Of a stretch of 64,000 bases of DNA, positions 46,842-55,988 are shown piece after piece. Source of the stretch: Chitinophagaceae bacterium (lineage in GTDB: Bacteria > Bacteroidota > Bacteroidia > Chitinophagales > Chitinophagaceae). The translations under genes and the position numbers were made by a program. Location of the stretch: the NCBI GenBank assembly GCA_016720775.1, contig JADKJX010000004.1:1-64000 (forward strand), written 5' to 3'. Position 1 is the first letter of the stretch, and each line of letters starts with the position of its first letter. The notes under the pieces are model-generated. The model saw only the letters and a program-made list of their open reading frames with translations, made no database searches and was not told the origin of the DNA.

Positions 46842-49400
46842 ATGCCCAGAGTTTTCCTGTTCCTTTTTTTACTTGCTTCTGTTCCTTCATCCGCTCAAAA
46901 AATTTATGGTACCGTCTTCTCTAACAGGGGCGACCTGTTGCCTTATGCCTCCATCACTCTTAAAGGCACATCCATTGGCGCCAGTGCAAATGAAAAAGCC
47001 AAGTTTTCCTTTTCGGTCTCCCCGGGAACCTATACCGTGGTTTGCCAGCACATTGGGTATGGCAAGCAGGAAAATATTATAACCATCTCCAAAACCGACC
47101 AGGAAATAACATTCATCCTTTCCGGCCAGGAACTGGACATGGCCGAAGTAGTGATTAAGAAAGGAGAAGATCCTGCTTATGCCATCATCCGGCAGGCAAT
47201 TAAAAAGAGATCGTTTTACAGCGAACAGGTAAAAGGGTTTGAATGCGACCTGTACGCAAAAGATATGTTGAAGTTGCGCAATCTTCCCCGGAAGATACTG
47301 GGACGTAAAATCTCAGAACAGGACCGGACAGACATGGGCGTTGATTCCGCCGGTAAAGGAATTATTTATTTGTCGGAGTCCGTTTCAAAGATATACAGCC
47401 AGTTGCCCGATAAGATGCGGCTGGAAGTATTGAGCAGCCGGGTTAGCGGCAGCGACGGCTTTGGATTTACCTTTCCAACCTTTATCAGTTTTTATCAAAA
47501 CAATGTTTCTGTTTTCCTGAACCAGTTAAACCCAAGAGGGTTTGTTTCGCCCATTGCCGATGCGGCATTAAGCATGTATCGCTATAAATTCCTGGGCAGT
47601 TTTTATGAAGATGGAAAAGAGATCAACAGCATACAGGTGATCCCACGCCGTACATACGAACCATTATTTTCCGGCATCATCAATATTACAGAAGGCGACT
47701 GGCGCATTCACAGTCTTGACCTGCGCCTTACCAGGACATCGCAACTTGAAATTGTGGATACGCTGCAGATAACACAGATACACGTACCGGTGGGCAATGA
47801 TCTGTGGCGGGTGAAGAACCAACTCATCCATTTCAGTTTTAAGCAATTCGGCATTGATGCCATTGGCAATTTCGTTTCGGTATATTCCAATTATATCGTT
47901 AACCCGGTGTTTGCGAAGAACCGTTTCAACAATGTGATCATACGCTACGATACGGCCGTTAATAAAAGATCTAAGGAATACTGGGATACCATACGGCCTG
48001 TTCCGCTTGAAGTAGAAGAACGGCTCGACTATGAAGTGAAGGACAGCCTTTTTGAAGTGCGTAAAGATTCGCTGCTCAGCCAGTCATCCATCGATTCTCT
48101 AAAAAAGAAACAGGGAAAAATAAAACCGCTGAATGTTTTCTGGAAAGGAATTCACCGTACCCATTACAGTAAGACCAATACGTTCCAATGGGGTATTGAG
48201 TCGTTGATAAAAGGACTGGAGTATAACACGGTGGAAGGAGTGGTAGTGAACCTGAATACTTATTACGACAAGTATATCAAAAAGTGGAAAACGAATTTTT
48301 CATTCGAACCCAATTTGCGGTATGGCTTCAGCAATACACACCTCAATGCATGGGCTACGTTGACATTTAGAACGAGGGACTGGGATGCAGATAAAAAAAT
48401 AAAGCGCCAGACCTGGGAATTCAGCGGCGGCAAGCGGGTAAGCCAGTTTAACAAGCAAAGCCAGATCATGCCCTTGAACAATGCAATCAACACATTATTA
48501 TGGGGAGATAATTTTTTGAAGATCTATGAGAATTACTTTGCTTCCGTTGGTTTTAGTAAGCGATACGAAAGCGGATTCCGTTTTGCAGTAAATGCATTGT
48601 ATGAAGACAGGTACCCGATTGAAAACACGACGACCTTTACCATTTTCAAAGTTGATTCAAGCCGCATTACGCCCAACTACCCGGTTGAGCGGATACCTGC
48701 ACAGTTTACTCCCAATAAAGCTTTTGTGCTGAGCATTGAAATGAGTTTCAGGCCCGGGCAACGTTATATTCAATATCCCAACCGGAAAATGTCGCTGGGG
48801 TCAAAATACCCGACCTTTAGTTTGAACTATACCAAGGGCATCAAAAACATTTTTGGCAGTGATGCCGATTTTGACAAGTGGCGCTTCAGTGTGGCCGACG
48901 GCATTAATTTAAAACTGGCAGGTACATTCCGCTATAAACTTGGCATTGGTGGTTTCCTCAATGACCGTTCAGTTTCTATCCAGGATTACCAGCATTTCAA
49001 TGGCAACCGTTCTATTGCAGCAAGTGAGTATTTGAACAGTTTTCAGCTTGCTTTCTATTATCTCAACAGTACTACGGAGCCTTTCTATACATTCGGCCAT
49101 ATCGAACATCATTTCAATGGGCTGATCACAAATAAGATCCCTTTATTCAAAAGGCTTAACTGGAATATGGTGGCGGGCACGAATGCCTTTTATGTGAACA
49201 GGAACAACCATTTCATTGAAGGTTTTGTTGGGCTTGAAAATATCCTTAAGATCTTCCGGGTTGAGTATGTGGTAGGTTATAGTAACAATCAGCGCATCTC
49301 GGGGGAAGTAAGGATCGGTACCGGTGGATTACTGGGAAATTCTGTACGGGCCAATGCACAGCCCCGGCGCAGGAATGGCGGCCTCAGCATCAGTTTATAG
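46842..49400 (+). CDS. DUF5686 / CarboxypepD_reg-like outer membrane protein
   Basis: An 852-aa protein: signal peptide (MPRVFLFLFLLASVPSSA), a carboxypeptidase regulatory-like domain (GTVFSNRGDLLPYASITLKG, IGYGKQENII), then the DUF5686 body with DPAYAIIRQAIKKRSFYSEQ and QVKGFECDLYAKDMLK, and an Arg/Asn-rich beta-barrel end. This phylum-specific family is thought to sit in the outer membrane; its role is unknown. A TATTTTTG element at 46815-46822 lies 19 nt upstream of the ATG. Confidence 0.85.
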   Translation: MPRVFLFLFLLASVPSSAQKIYGTVFSNRGDLLPYASITLKGTSIGASANEKAKFSFSVSPGTYTVVCQHIGYGKQENIITISKTDQEITFILSGQELDMAEVVIKKGEDPAYAIIRQAIKKRSFYSEQVKGFECDLYAKDMLKLRNLPRKILGRKISEQDRTDMGVDSAGKGIIYLSESVSKIYSQLPDKMRLEVLSSRVSGSDGFGFTFPTFISFYQNNVSVFLNQLNPRGFVSPIADAALSMYRYKFLGSFYEDGKEINSIQVIPRRTYEPLFSGIINITEGDWRIHSLDLRLTRTSQLEIVDTLQITQIHVPVGNDLWRVKNQLIHFSFKQFGIDAIGNFVSVYSNYIVNPVFAKNRFNNVIIRYDTAVNKRSKEYWDTIRPVPLEVEERLDYEVKDSLFEVRKDSLLSQSSIDSLKKKQGKIKPLNVFWKGIHRTHYSKTNTFQWGIESLIKGLEYNTVEGVVVNLNTYYDKYIKKWKTNFSFEPNLRYGFSNTHLNAWATLTFRTRDWDADKKIKRQTWEFSGGKRVSQFNKQSQIMPLNNAINTLLWGDNFLKIYENYFASVGFSKRYESGFRFAVNALYEDRYPIENTTTFTIFKVDSSRITPNYPVERIPAQFTPNKAFVLSIEMSFRPGQRYIQYPNRKMSLGSKYPTFSLNYTKGIKNIFGSDADFDKWRFSVADGINLKLAGTFRYKLGIGGFLNDRSVSIQDYQHFNGNRSIAASEYLNSFQLAFYYLNSTTEPFYTFGHIEHHFNGLITNKIPLFKRLNWNMVAGTNAFYVNRNNHFIEGFVGLENILKIFRVEYVVGYSNNQRISGEVRIGTGGLLGNSVRANAQPRRRNGGLSISL

Positions 49401-49505
49401 TGCAACCCCTCATGATAAATATCATACTGCCTCACATTTAGCTTACTGCTTACTATTGATTATATTTGCACCCGAATTTGGTTTGCCCTGCAAGCATCCA
49501 ATCTA

Positions 49506-49579
49506 ACATGGTCTGACGCCCCCGTCTGACCATGTGATCACAGATTTCCTTCATTGGTCAGACGAGGACGTCAGACCAA
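49506..49579. repeat. Two GTCAGAC-type imperfect palindromes in opposite orientation
   Basis: The element 49506-49535 reads ACATGGTCTGACG...CGTCTGACCATGT; the second, 49554-49579, reads TTGGTCAGACG...CGTCAGACCAA. On one strand both reduce to TGGTCAGACG, 4 nt, CGTCAGACCA. GTCAGAC occurs twice within each unit. A third copy is at 63384-63407. They sit 20-90 nt upstream of the trhO start. Confidence 0.75.
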
Positions 49580-49598
49580 AGGATCAAATTAAAAAACT

Positions 49599-50675
49599 AT
49601 GGCAGTATTACACAACCGGGTTTCCCAGGCGGAACTGAAAAAATTATTATACGCCGAAACCGAACACCGCACCACCATTTCCTTTTACCAGTATTTTCCT
49701 GTTGCCGATCCCAGGCAGTTCCGGGATGAAATGTATAAGGCATTACATGTGCTGAAAGTATTTGGCAGGATATACATTGCCCACGAGGGTATTAATGCAC
49801 AGATAAGTGTACCCGACAGTAACGTGGATGCATTCCGGGAATACCTCTATTCCATTCCTGCATTGAACGGGTTGCGGCTGAATATTGCGGTGGATGATGA
49901 TGGTAAATCCTTTTGGGTGCTGAAAATAAAAGTCCGGGAGAAGATAGTAGCCGATGGAATTTCTGATCCCGCCTTCAGCATGGAGAATAAAGGACGTTAC
50001 GTAAATGCGGGGCAGATGAATGAATTGCTGCAAAAAGAAGAAACGATCGTGATCGACATGCGCAATCATTACGAATATGAAGTGGGGCATTTTGATAAGG
50101 CCATTGAAATACCCAGCGATACGTTCCGGGAACAGCTCCCCATGGCGGTGGATATGATGAAAGAGAACAAGGACAAGAATATCATCATGTACTGCACCGG
50201 CGGCATCCGTTGCGAAAAGGCAAGCGCCTATATGCTGCACAACGGGTTCAAAAATGTTTTTCATCTCGAAGGCGGCATCATCAACTACGCCAGGCAGGCA
50301 AAGGAAAAGGGGCTGGAAAGTAAATTCATCGGCAAGAACTTTGTTTTTGACGACAGGCTGGGGGAGCGGATCACTGAGGACATTATTGCCAAATGCCACC
50401 AGTGCGGCAAACCTGCCGATACCCATACCAACTGCAAGAATGATGGCTGTCATTTATTATTCATACAATGCGCCGAATGTGCGGCAGCATTTGACGGGTG
50501 CTGCAGCATTGAATGTAAAACAGTGTACAACCTGCCTCTTGAAGAACAAAAGGAATTACGCAAGGGAATTGATAAGGGGATGATGGTTTTTAATAAAAGT
50601 AAGAAACGCCTTCGGCCAACCATTGAACAAAATAAGTTATACCGGTCCCGTTCACAAAATACCGGGGAGCAATAA
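49599..50675 (+). CDS. trhO: tRNA uridine(34) hydroxylase, rhodanese-domain protein TrhO/YceA
   Basis: TrhO makes 5-hydroxyuridine at the wobble base of tRNAs. The 358-aa protein has the N-terminal acylphosphatase-like domain (YIAHEGINAQISVP), the rhodanese domain with VIDMRNHYEYEVGHF and catalytic Cys199 in YCTGGIRCEKAS, and a C-terminal Cys-rich zinc-like region (CHQCGKPADTHTNC, CAECAAAFDGCC). Length and order fit the family. It converges on purC. Confidence 0.92.
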   Translation: MAVLHNRVSQAELKKLLYAETEHRTTISFYQYFPVADPRQFRDEMYKALHVLKVFGRIYIAHEGINAQISVPDSNVDAFREYLYSIPALNGLRLNIAVDDDGKSFWVLKIKVREKIVADGISDPAFSMENKGRYVNAGQMNELLQKEETIVIDMRNHYEYEVGHFDKAIEIPSDTFREQLPMAVDMMKENKDKNIIMYCTGGIRCEKASAYMLHNGFKNVFHLEGGIINYARQAKEKGLESKFIGKNFVFDDRLGERITEDIIAKCHQCGKPADTHTNCKNDGCHLLFIQCAECAAAFDGCCSIECKTVYNLPLEEQKELRKGIDKGMMVFNKSKKRLRPTIEQNKLYRSRSQNTGEQ

Positions 50676-50688
50676 AACCAAAAGGCCA

Positions 50689-51612
50689 TTATAATTTTCC
50701 AAGCACTTCAAGGATCCGTTTTTCTGTTTCTTCGTCGTCCAGTTTTTGTGGAATGAATGTTGAGCCGATCACTTTTTCGTAGAGCTCAATATATCTTTTT
50801 GAAATGGTATCCACCCATTCGTCGCTCATGGCCGGAACGGTTTGCCCTTCCTTGCCCATGAAATTATTTTCGATCAGCCATTCCCGCACAAACTCTTTGC
50901 TTAACTGTTTTTGCCGTTCTCCTTTTTCCTGCCGTTCTTCAAAACCATCGGCATAAAAGTAACGGGATGAATCAGGCGTATGAATTTCATCCATCAGGAT
51001 AATGTCATCACCCAACTTGCCAAACTCATATTTGGTATCCACTAAGATCAATCCTTGTTTGGCTGCAATTTCTTTACCCCGGGCAAAAAGTTTCAGCGCA
51101 TATTCCGATAGTGCATTCCATTCTTTTTCTGTGGCCAATCCTTGTTTAATTATTTCTGCCGGCGATATGTCCTCATCGTGTCCTTCTGCAGCTTTGGTGC
51201 TGGGTGTAATGATCGGGGAGTGGAAGTAGTCATTCTCTTTCATTCCATCAGGCATTGCGGCTCCGCATAGTTCCCTTTTTCCTGATGCATAGGTTCGCCA
51301 GGCATGGCCGGTGAGGTTACCCCTTACTACCATTTCAATTTTAAAGGGTTCGCATTTTTTTCCAATGCTTACGTTTGGTGCCGGTACTTCCATTAACCAG
51401 TTGGGACAGATATCCGCCGTTGCCTTTAACATGTATGCGGCGATCTGGGTAAGCACCTGTCCTTTAAAAGGTATGGGCCGGGGCAGAATAACATCAAAGG
51501 CCGAGATGCGGTCGCTGGCCAGCATCACCAGGTATTTGCCGGATATGGTATAAACATCTCTTACTTTACCTTTGTAAAAATTCGTTTGTTGGGGGAAATT
51601 GAAATATGCCAT
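50689..51612 (-). CDS. purC: Phosphoribosylaminoimidazole-succinocarboxamide synthase
   Basis: PurC ligates aspartate to CAIR in purine synthesis. The 307-aa form, typical of Bacteroidota and fungi, has YKGKVRDVY, LVMLASDRISAFDVILP, VVRGNLTGHAWRTYASG, ILVDTKYEFG and LMDEIHTPDSSRYF. Length is normal. It is monocistronic. Confidence 0.95.
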   Translation of the reverse strand: MAYFNFPQQTNFYKGKVRDVYTISGKYLVMLASDRISAFDVILPRPIPFKGQVLTQIAAYMLKATADICPNWLMEVPAPNVSIGKKCEPFKIEMVVRGNLTGHAWRTYASGKRELCGAAMPDGMKENDYFHSPIITPSTKAAEGHDEDISPAEIIKQGLATEKEWNALSEYALKLFARGKEIAAKQGLILVDTKYEFGKLGDDIILMDEIHTPDSSRYFYADGFEERQEKGERQKQLSKEFVREWLIENNFMGKEGQTVPAMSDEWVDTISKRYIELYEKVIGSTFIPQKLDDEETEKRILEVLGKL

Positions 51613-51749
51613 GTGCTAAATTAATACCCCTGGGTTTAATCCGGCACTTTCGAAGGGCTTAGATTTCAACAGAATGGGTAAAAAATTAAATTTCCAGTTA
51701 AAAATAACAATGCTTAATTTGCCTTATATTTAAAACCAAAAAACGAGAT

Positions 51750-54521
51750 ATGAGAAAAGTTACAAGCTATTTGGCTACTATTCTTATGGCTAATATTTTA
51801 ACGATTGCGGCCTATGCACAGAATATAACCATCAACGGCAATGTCAGGAACAGCAACACAAAAGAAGCTACGGGTGCTGTTTCCGTTATGATCAAGGGGG
51901 GGGAAACGGGTACATTTACAGACGACAAGGGTAATTTTAAAATATCGGTTAAAAGCTTACCGGTAACCCTGCTCATCTCATCGGTGGGATACGAGTTACA
52001 GGAAGTGTTGGTATCGAGTGCCGGCAAGACGGTTCAGGTGGAATTTGTTCCCAGCAATGCCCTTGGCCAGGAAGTAGTAGTGGCAGCAAACAGGGTTCCG
52101 CAAAGAATACTGGAATCGCCGGTATCCATTGAAAGGATCAGCGCTGCAAACATCCGCAACTCTCCGGTATCAAACTATTACGATGTGGTAACAACCCTTA
52201 AGGGGGTGGACATCACGACTTCTTCATTAACTTTTAAAACACCTACCACCCGTGGTTTTAACTCCAGCGGTAATACCCGTTTTAATCAACTGGTGGATGG
52301 TATGGATAACCAGGCTCCGGGCCTTAACTTTTCTGTTGCATCCATCATCGGCTTAAGCGAACTGGATGTTGATAATATCGAACTTCTATCGGGTGCATCA
52401 TCTGCCCTTTATGGTCCGGGTGGTATGAACGGTACCTTGCTGATGACCAGCAAGAACCCATTCAAATACCAGGGACTTTCTTTCCTGGTTAAAGAAGGGG
52501 TAATGCATGTTGGCGGATACAGGCAAAGAGATCCTTCCCTGTACAGCAACTGGAACATACGCTGGGGTAAAAAACTTTCTGAAAAATTTGCTTTCAAGAT
52601 CAATGCAGAATTGATCAATGCAAAAGACTGGACAGGTAATGACTACCGGAACTACAGCAGAACCGGAACAACAGGCAGCCTGATAGCGGGCGACCGAAAA
52701 ACAGATCCCAACTACGATGGTATCAATGTTTATGGAGATGAAACAACGGTTGACATGCGTGCTTTCTTCTCACAGATCGCTGCAGGTTTACCCGGTGCTG
52801 CTAATTTTATCACCGCAAATGGCTTGTTGACAAATCCACAAAATGTTTCCCGTACCGGGTACACAGAAAAAGAACTGATAAATCCAAACACGGTTAACTT
52901 TAAATTAGCGGGTTCTCTTCATTATAAAATAAACAGGAATACCGAAGCTATTTTAGCAGCTTATTGGGGTACGGGTAACACCATCTATACCGGAAGTGAC
53001 CGGTATTCGCTGAAGGATTTTAAGATGGGCCAGTACAAACTGGAAATAAATAACAAGAACTGGTCGCTGAGGGGATACACCACGCAGGAAAATGCGGGTG
53101 AATCTTATAACCTTACTGCTACCACCAGGTTATTCAACGAATCATGGAAAAAATCAGTAACTACTGATGCTGCAGGTAATCCAACGCCACAGCCAACTGA
53201 CTGGTATATTCAGTACACATACAACTACCTGAGCTACCGCATGAATGGTATGACTGAATACGATGCACACCAGGCTGCAAGGGCTATTGCTGACCAGGGA
53301 AGACCCGCTGCTAACAGCGATGCCCTCAAAGCAGGTTATGATGCGATCCGTAAAAAGCCCATCTCTCAAAACGGGGGTTTACTGCTTGATCAGTCTGACC
53401 TGTATGCAGTGGAAGGAAATTACAGTCTGACAGAGTTTACAAAAAGCGTTGCCGATGTAATGATCGGTGCCAATTATAAAAAATACATCCTGAATTCAAA
53501 AGGAACGCTGTTTGCGGATTCAACAGGTCCAAAAGGTCTTGCACAATACGGTGCATACATCCAGGCAAGCCGCCAGATCATGAACTTTGTGAACCTGACC
53601 CTTTCAGGCAGGTATGATAAAGCGGATAATTTTAAAGGCCGCTTTACCCCAAGGGTTACCGCGTTGTTTAAAATAGCGAAAGACAATAACGTTCGGGTGT
53701 CATTCCAGACAGCCTACCGTTTCCCAAGCAACCAACAACAATTCATAAACCTGCAGGTGGGCAGTACCCGTTTACTGGGTAGTGATCCTACTTTTGCTAC
53801 CTATTATAATTATGCAGGCAACCCGCTTTATGAAGCAAACAGCGTAATAGCCGGAACACCCCAGGTATATGTGCCTGGTGAAGTAAAACCTGAATCAGTT
53901 AACTCATTTGAACTGGGTTATAAAGGCTTATTGCTGGGAAGTAAATTATTGCTTGATGTAAGCGGTTATTATGGACAGTATAAAGATTTCCTCGGAAGGA
54001 TAAATACTATTCAGACCACGACCGGTAATGCAGCAGATATTAATAACCCTTCCAAAAGAAGGAATATTTCGGTACCGCTGAATACAACCGATAAAGTAAA
54101 AACCTACGGGTTCGGGCTCAGCATTGATTACAGGTTACCAAGGAACTTCACCATTGGTGCTAACCTGTCATCGGATATACTGAAAGATGTGCCGACCAAC
54201 TTTGTAGCTTACTTTAATGCACCAAAATATAAAACAAATATCAACTTCGGTAATACCGGATTTGGTCCGGGTAAAAAACTGGGCTTTAGCGTAGCATACA
54301 GGTGGCAGCAGGGATTCTATTACCAGGGAGATTTTGCAAATGGCAACCTGCCTGATGTACACAACCTGGATGCCCAGATCAGCCTGAAAATACCAAAAGC
54401 AAATAAATCGGTCATTAAACTTGGTGCAACCAACCTGTTGAACCAGTATTATTACAATGCCATTGGTAACTCACAGATCGGCGGATTGTACTATGTAAGT
54501 TTTGGATACAATATTTATTAA
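51750..54521 (+). CDS. TonB-dependent receptor (carboxypeptidase-like domain plus plug and barrel)
   Basis: A 923-aa outer-membrane receptor. After the signal peptide (MRKVTSYLATILMANILTIA) comes a carboxypeptidase-like domain (NVRNSNTKEATGAVSVMIKG, TDDKGNFKISVKS), a TonB plug (VVVAANRVPQRILESPVSIER, TTRGFNSSGNTRFNQLVDGM, SSALYGPGGMNGTLLMTSK) and a barrel ending at SFGYNIY. The next gene is a fasciclin lipoprotein, 33 nt downstream, so the two are probably co-expressed. The ligand is unknown; no SusD-like partner is present. Confidence 0.9.
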   Translation: MRKVTSYLATILMANILTIAAYAQNITINGNVRNSNTKEATGAVSVMIKGGETGTFTDDKGNFKISVKSLPVTLLISSVGYELQEVLVSSAGKTVQVEFVPSNALGQEVVVAANRVPQRILESPVSIERISAANIRNSPVSNYYDVVTTLKGVDITTSSLTFKTPTTRGFNSSGNTRFNQLVDGMDNQAPGLNFSVASIIGLSELDVDNIELLSGASSALYGPGGMNGTLLMTSKNPFKYQGLSFLVKEGVMHVGGYRQRDPSLYSNWNIRWGKKLSEKFAFKINAELINAKDWTGNDYRNYSRTGTTGSLIAGDRKTDPNYDGINVYGDETTVDMRAFFSQIAAGLPGAANFITANGLLTNPQNVSRTGYTEKELINPNTVNFKLAGSLHYKINRNTEAILAAYWGTGNTIYTGSDRYSLKDFKMGQYKLEINNKNWSLRGYTTQENAGESYNLTATTRLFNESWKKSVTTDAAGNPTPQPTDWYIQYTYNYLSYRMNGMTEYDAHQAARAIADQGRPAANSDALKAGYDAIRKKPISQNGGLLLDQSDLYAVEGNYSLTEFTKSVADVMIGANYKKYILNSKGTLFADSTGPKGLAQYGAYIQASRQIMNFVNLTLSGRYDKADNFKGRFTPRVTALFKIAKDNNVRVSFQTAYRFPSNQQQFINLQVGSTRLLGSDPTFATYYNYAGNPLYEANSVIAGTPQVYVPGEVKPESVNSFELGYKGLLLGSKLLLDVSGYYGQYKDFLGRINTIQTTTGNAADINNPSKRRNISVPLNTTDKVKTYGFGLSIDYRLPRNFTIGANLSSDILKDVPTNFVAYFNAPKYKTNINFGNTGFGPGKKLGFSVAYRWQQGFYYQGDFANGNLPDVHNLDAQISLKIPKANKSVIKLGATNLLNQYYYNAIGNSQIGGLYYVSFGYNIY

Positions 54522-54554
54522 TCTACCCGGGAAATTAAAAATTTAAAATTAAAA

Positions 54555-55826
54555 ATGACTATAATGAAAACAATGATCTATAAATTCAGGACTTTTCACC
54601 TGGTAATTTTAGCCGGCCTGGTTTTAACCACATCCTGTAATAAGGACCTGGAGCAGTTGGCTCCCATAGCCAAGCCTGTTTATCCAACCGGGAACGGAAT
54701 TGCAGCTACATTGGCTGCCAATGCCAATTACAGCAATTACGCCGCTTTGATCGCCCGGGCGGGGATGACTGCTTTGCTGAATGATTCAACCAAGAGCTAT
54801 ACCGTATTTGCTACCGATAATAACGGGATGAATCTTTTTGCCACGGCAGCTTCCGGTGGTTTGGTTCCATATCCTGCCCCGGTAGCTACCGTACTCGGAT
54901 TCATCAATGCTTCTTTACCAGTAGCCAGCGCAGCCGGAATTGTTCAGTATAACACTGTTGGAACAAAATTCCCAGCCGCAACAATTGGTACAGCTTTTCC
55001 AAATTACCCCCTCACTACCCAGATCATTCTTGACCCAACCCAGCCATTCGTACGGATGCCGATATTCCCGGTTAGGGGTACTAACTCTTACGTGAATAAC
55101 CTGCCGCTGATCGCAACCGATATGGCTGCGGCAAACGGGATCATTCACACCGCTTATTCTGTTGCAGCTCCTCCTTCTGCTACTTTAAAAACAATGATCG
55201 CAGGAGAAGCTAGTTTATCTTATTTCCGTGCGGCTGTTGCCCGTGCAGACAGTGGCGCCGTTGGCCTTTCTAAATTTGATTCATTGATGAACTACGGTGT
55301 TACCAATATGACTATACTGGCACCGAATGATGCAGCTTTTCAAACACTGATATTTGGCCTGGTCTATTCTCAGGTGCTGGCTGCAACAGGCAGTACTGCT
55401 ATTGCAACTGCACAGGCCAATGCAGCTGTAGCATTAGGCCCAAGCTTCTTCTCTACACCTGCTTTTTACGGGGCAGTACCTGCAGCTACGGTAAAAGGAA
55501 TAGTCGCTTATCACCTCTTTGCATCGTTGACAACGAGTACAACGACCCCTTATCAACCTAACATAAGGGTGTTCTCCAATAATATTTCTGCTAACCCTGG
55601 TTTCTTTATTAAAACATTGGTTAATGGAAGTATTGCAGCTCATCCGGGAGTAATGGCACAGGCAACGTATACAGGCCCTGCAGTAACAGCTTTAAAGTTC
55701 TCCAGTTATGGTACTTTCCCGCCGGGAGGGGCTCCATTCAGTTATACTGCCAATGCCCTTACTATGGACAAACATGCGGTTAACGGGGTTTATCATATTA
55801 TTGACAAAGTGTTACTTCCCCAATAA
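54555..55826 (+). CDS. Fasciclin-domain lipoprotein (two FAS1 domains)
   Basis: A 423-aa lipoprotein (lipobox LTTSCNKDLE) with two FAS1 repeats. The first spans about residues 40-200 with SYTVFATDNNGMNLFAT; the second about 205-423 with MTILAPNDAAFQTLIFG, GIVAYHLFAS and the H2-type ending NGVYHIIDKVLL. FAS1 domains mediate adhesion or protein contacts at the cell surface. Ala/Thr-rich composition is high. ATG 54564 is an alternative start. Its place just after the TonB receptor suggests a surface complex. Confidence 0.88.
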   Translation: MTIMKTMIYKFRTFHLVILAGLVLTTSCNKDLEQLAPIAKPVYPTGNGIAATLAANANYSNYAALIARAGMTALLNDSTKSYTVFATDNNGMNLFATAASGGLVPYPAPVATVLGFINASLPVASAAGIVQYNTVGTKFPAATIGTAFPNYPLTTQIILDPTQPFVRMPIFPVRGTNSYVNNLPLIATDMAAANGIIHTAYSVAAPPSATLKTMIAGEASLSYFRAAVARADSGAVGLSKFDSLMNYGVTNMTILAPNDAAFQTLIFGLVYSQVLAATGSTAIATAQANAAVALGPSFFSTPAFYGAVPAATVKGIVAYHLFASLTTSTTTPYQPNIRVFSNNISANPGFFIKTLVNGSIAAHPGVMAQATYTGPAVTALKFSSYGTFPPGGAPFSYTANALTMDKHAVNGVYHIIDKVLLPQ

Positions 55827-55839
55827 GTAAAAAAATAGT

Positions 55840-55879
55840 AAACATAAAAGGCTCCTCGATCGAGGAGCCTTTTATGTTT
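55840..55879. terminator. 40-bp perfect palindrome, probable bidirectional terminator
   Basis: Exact 20-bp arms (left begins AAACATAAAAGG, centre CTCGA/TCGAG, right ends CCTTTTATGTTT) with no loop-forming spacer. It lies 13 nt after the fasciclin stop. The T tail is interrupted, so it may also be a recombination or binding site. Confidence 0.7.
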
Positions 55880-55988
55880 CCGGCCTGGATAAAACAGGAA
55901 TATTAAATGCTGATCAGAAGATGCAATGAACCGTAAAAGATCAAAACAATAATTTTTAGAACACATAACTTTGCTCATTCCCTTTTAT

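Noticed and set aside
49743..50453. 236-codon minus ORF opposite trhO
   Set aside because: Lies wholly within the trhO gene on the other strand and has no recognisable protein features.
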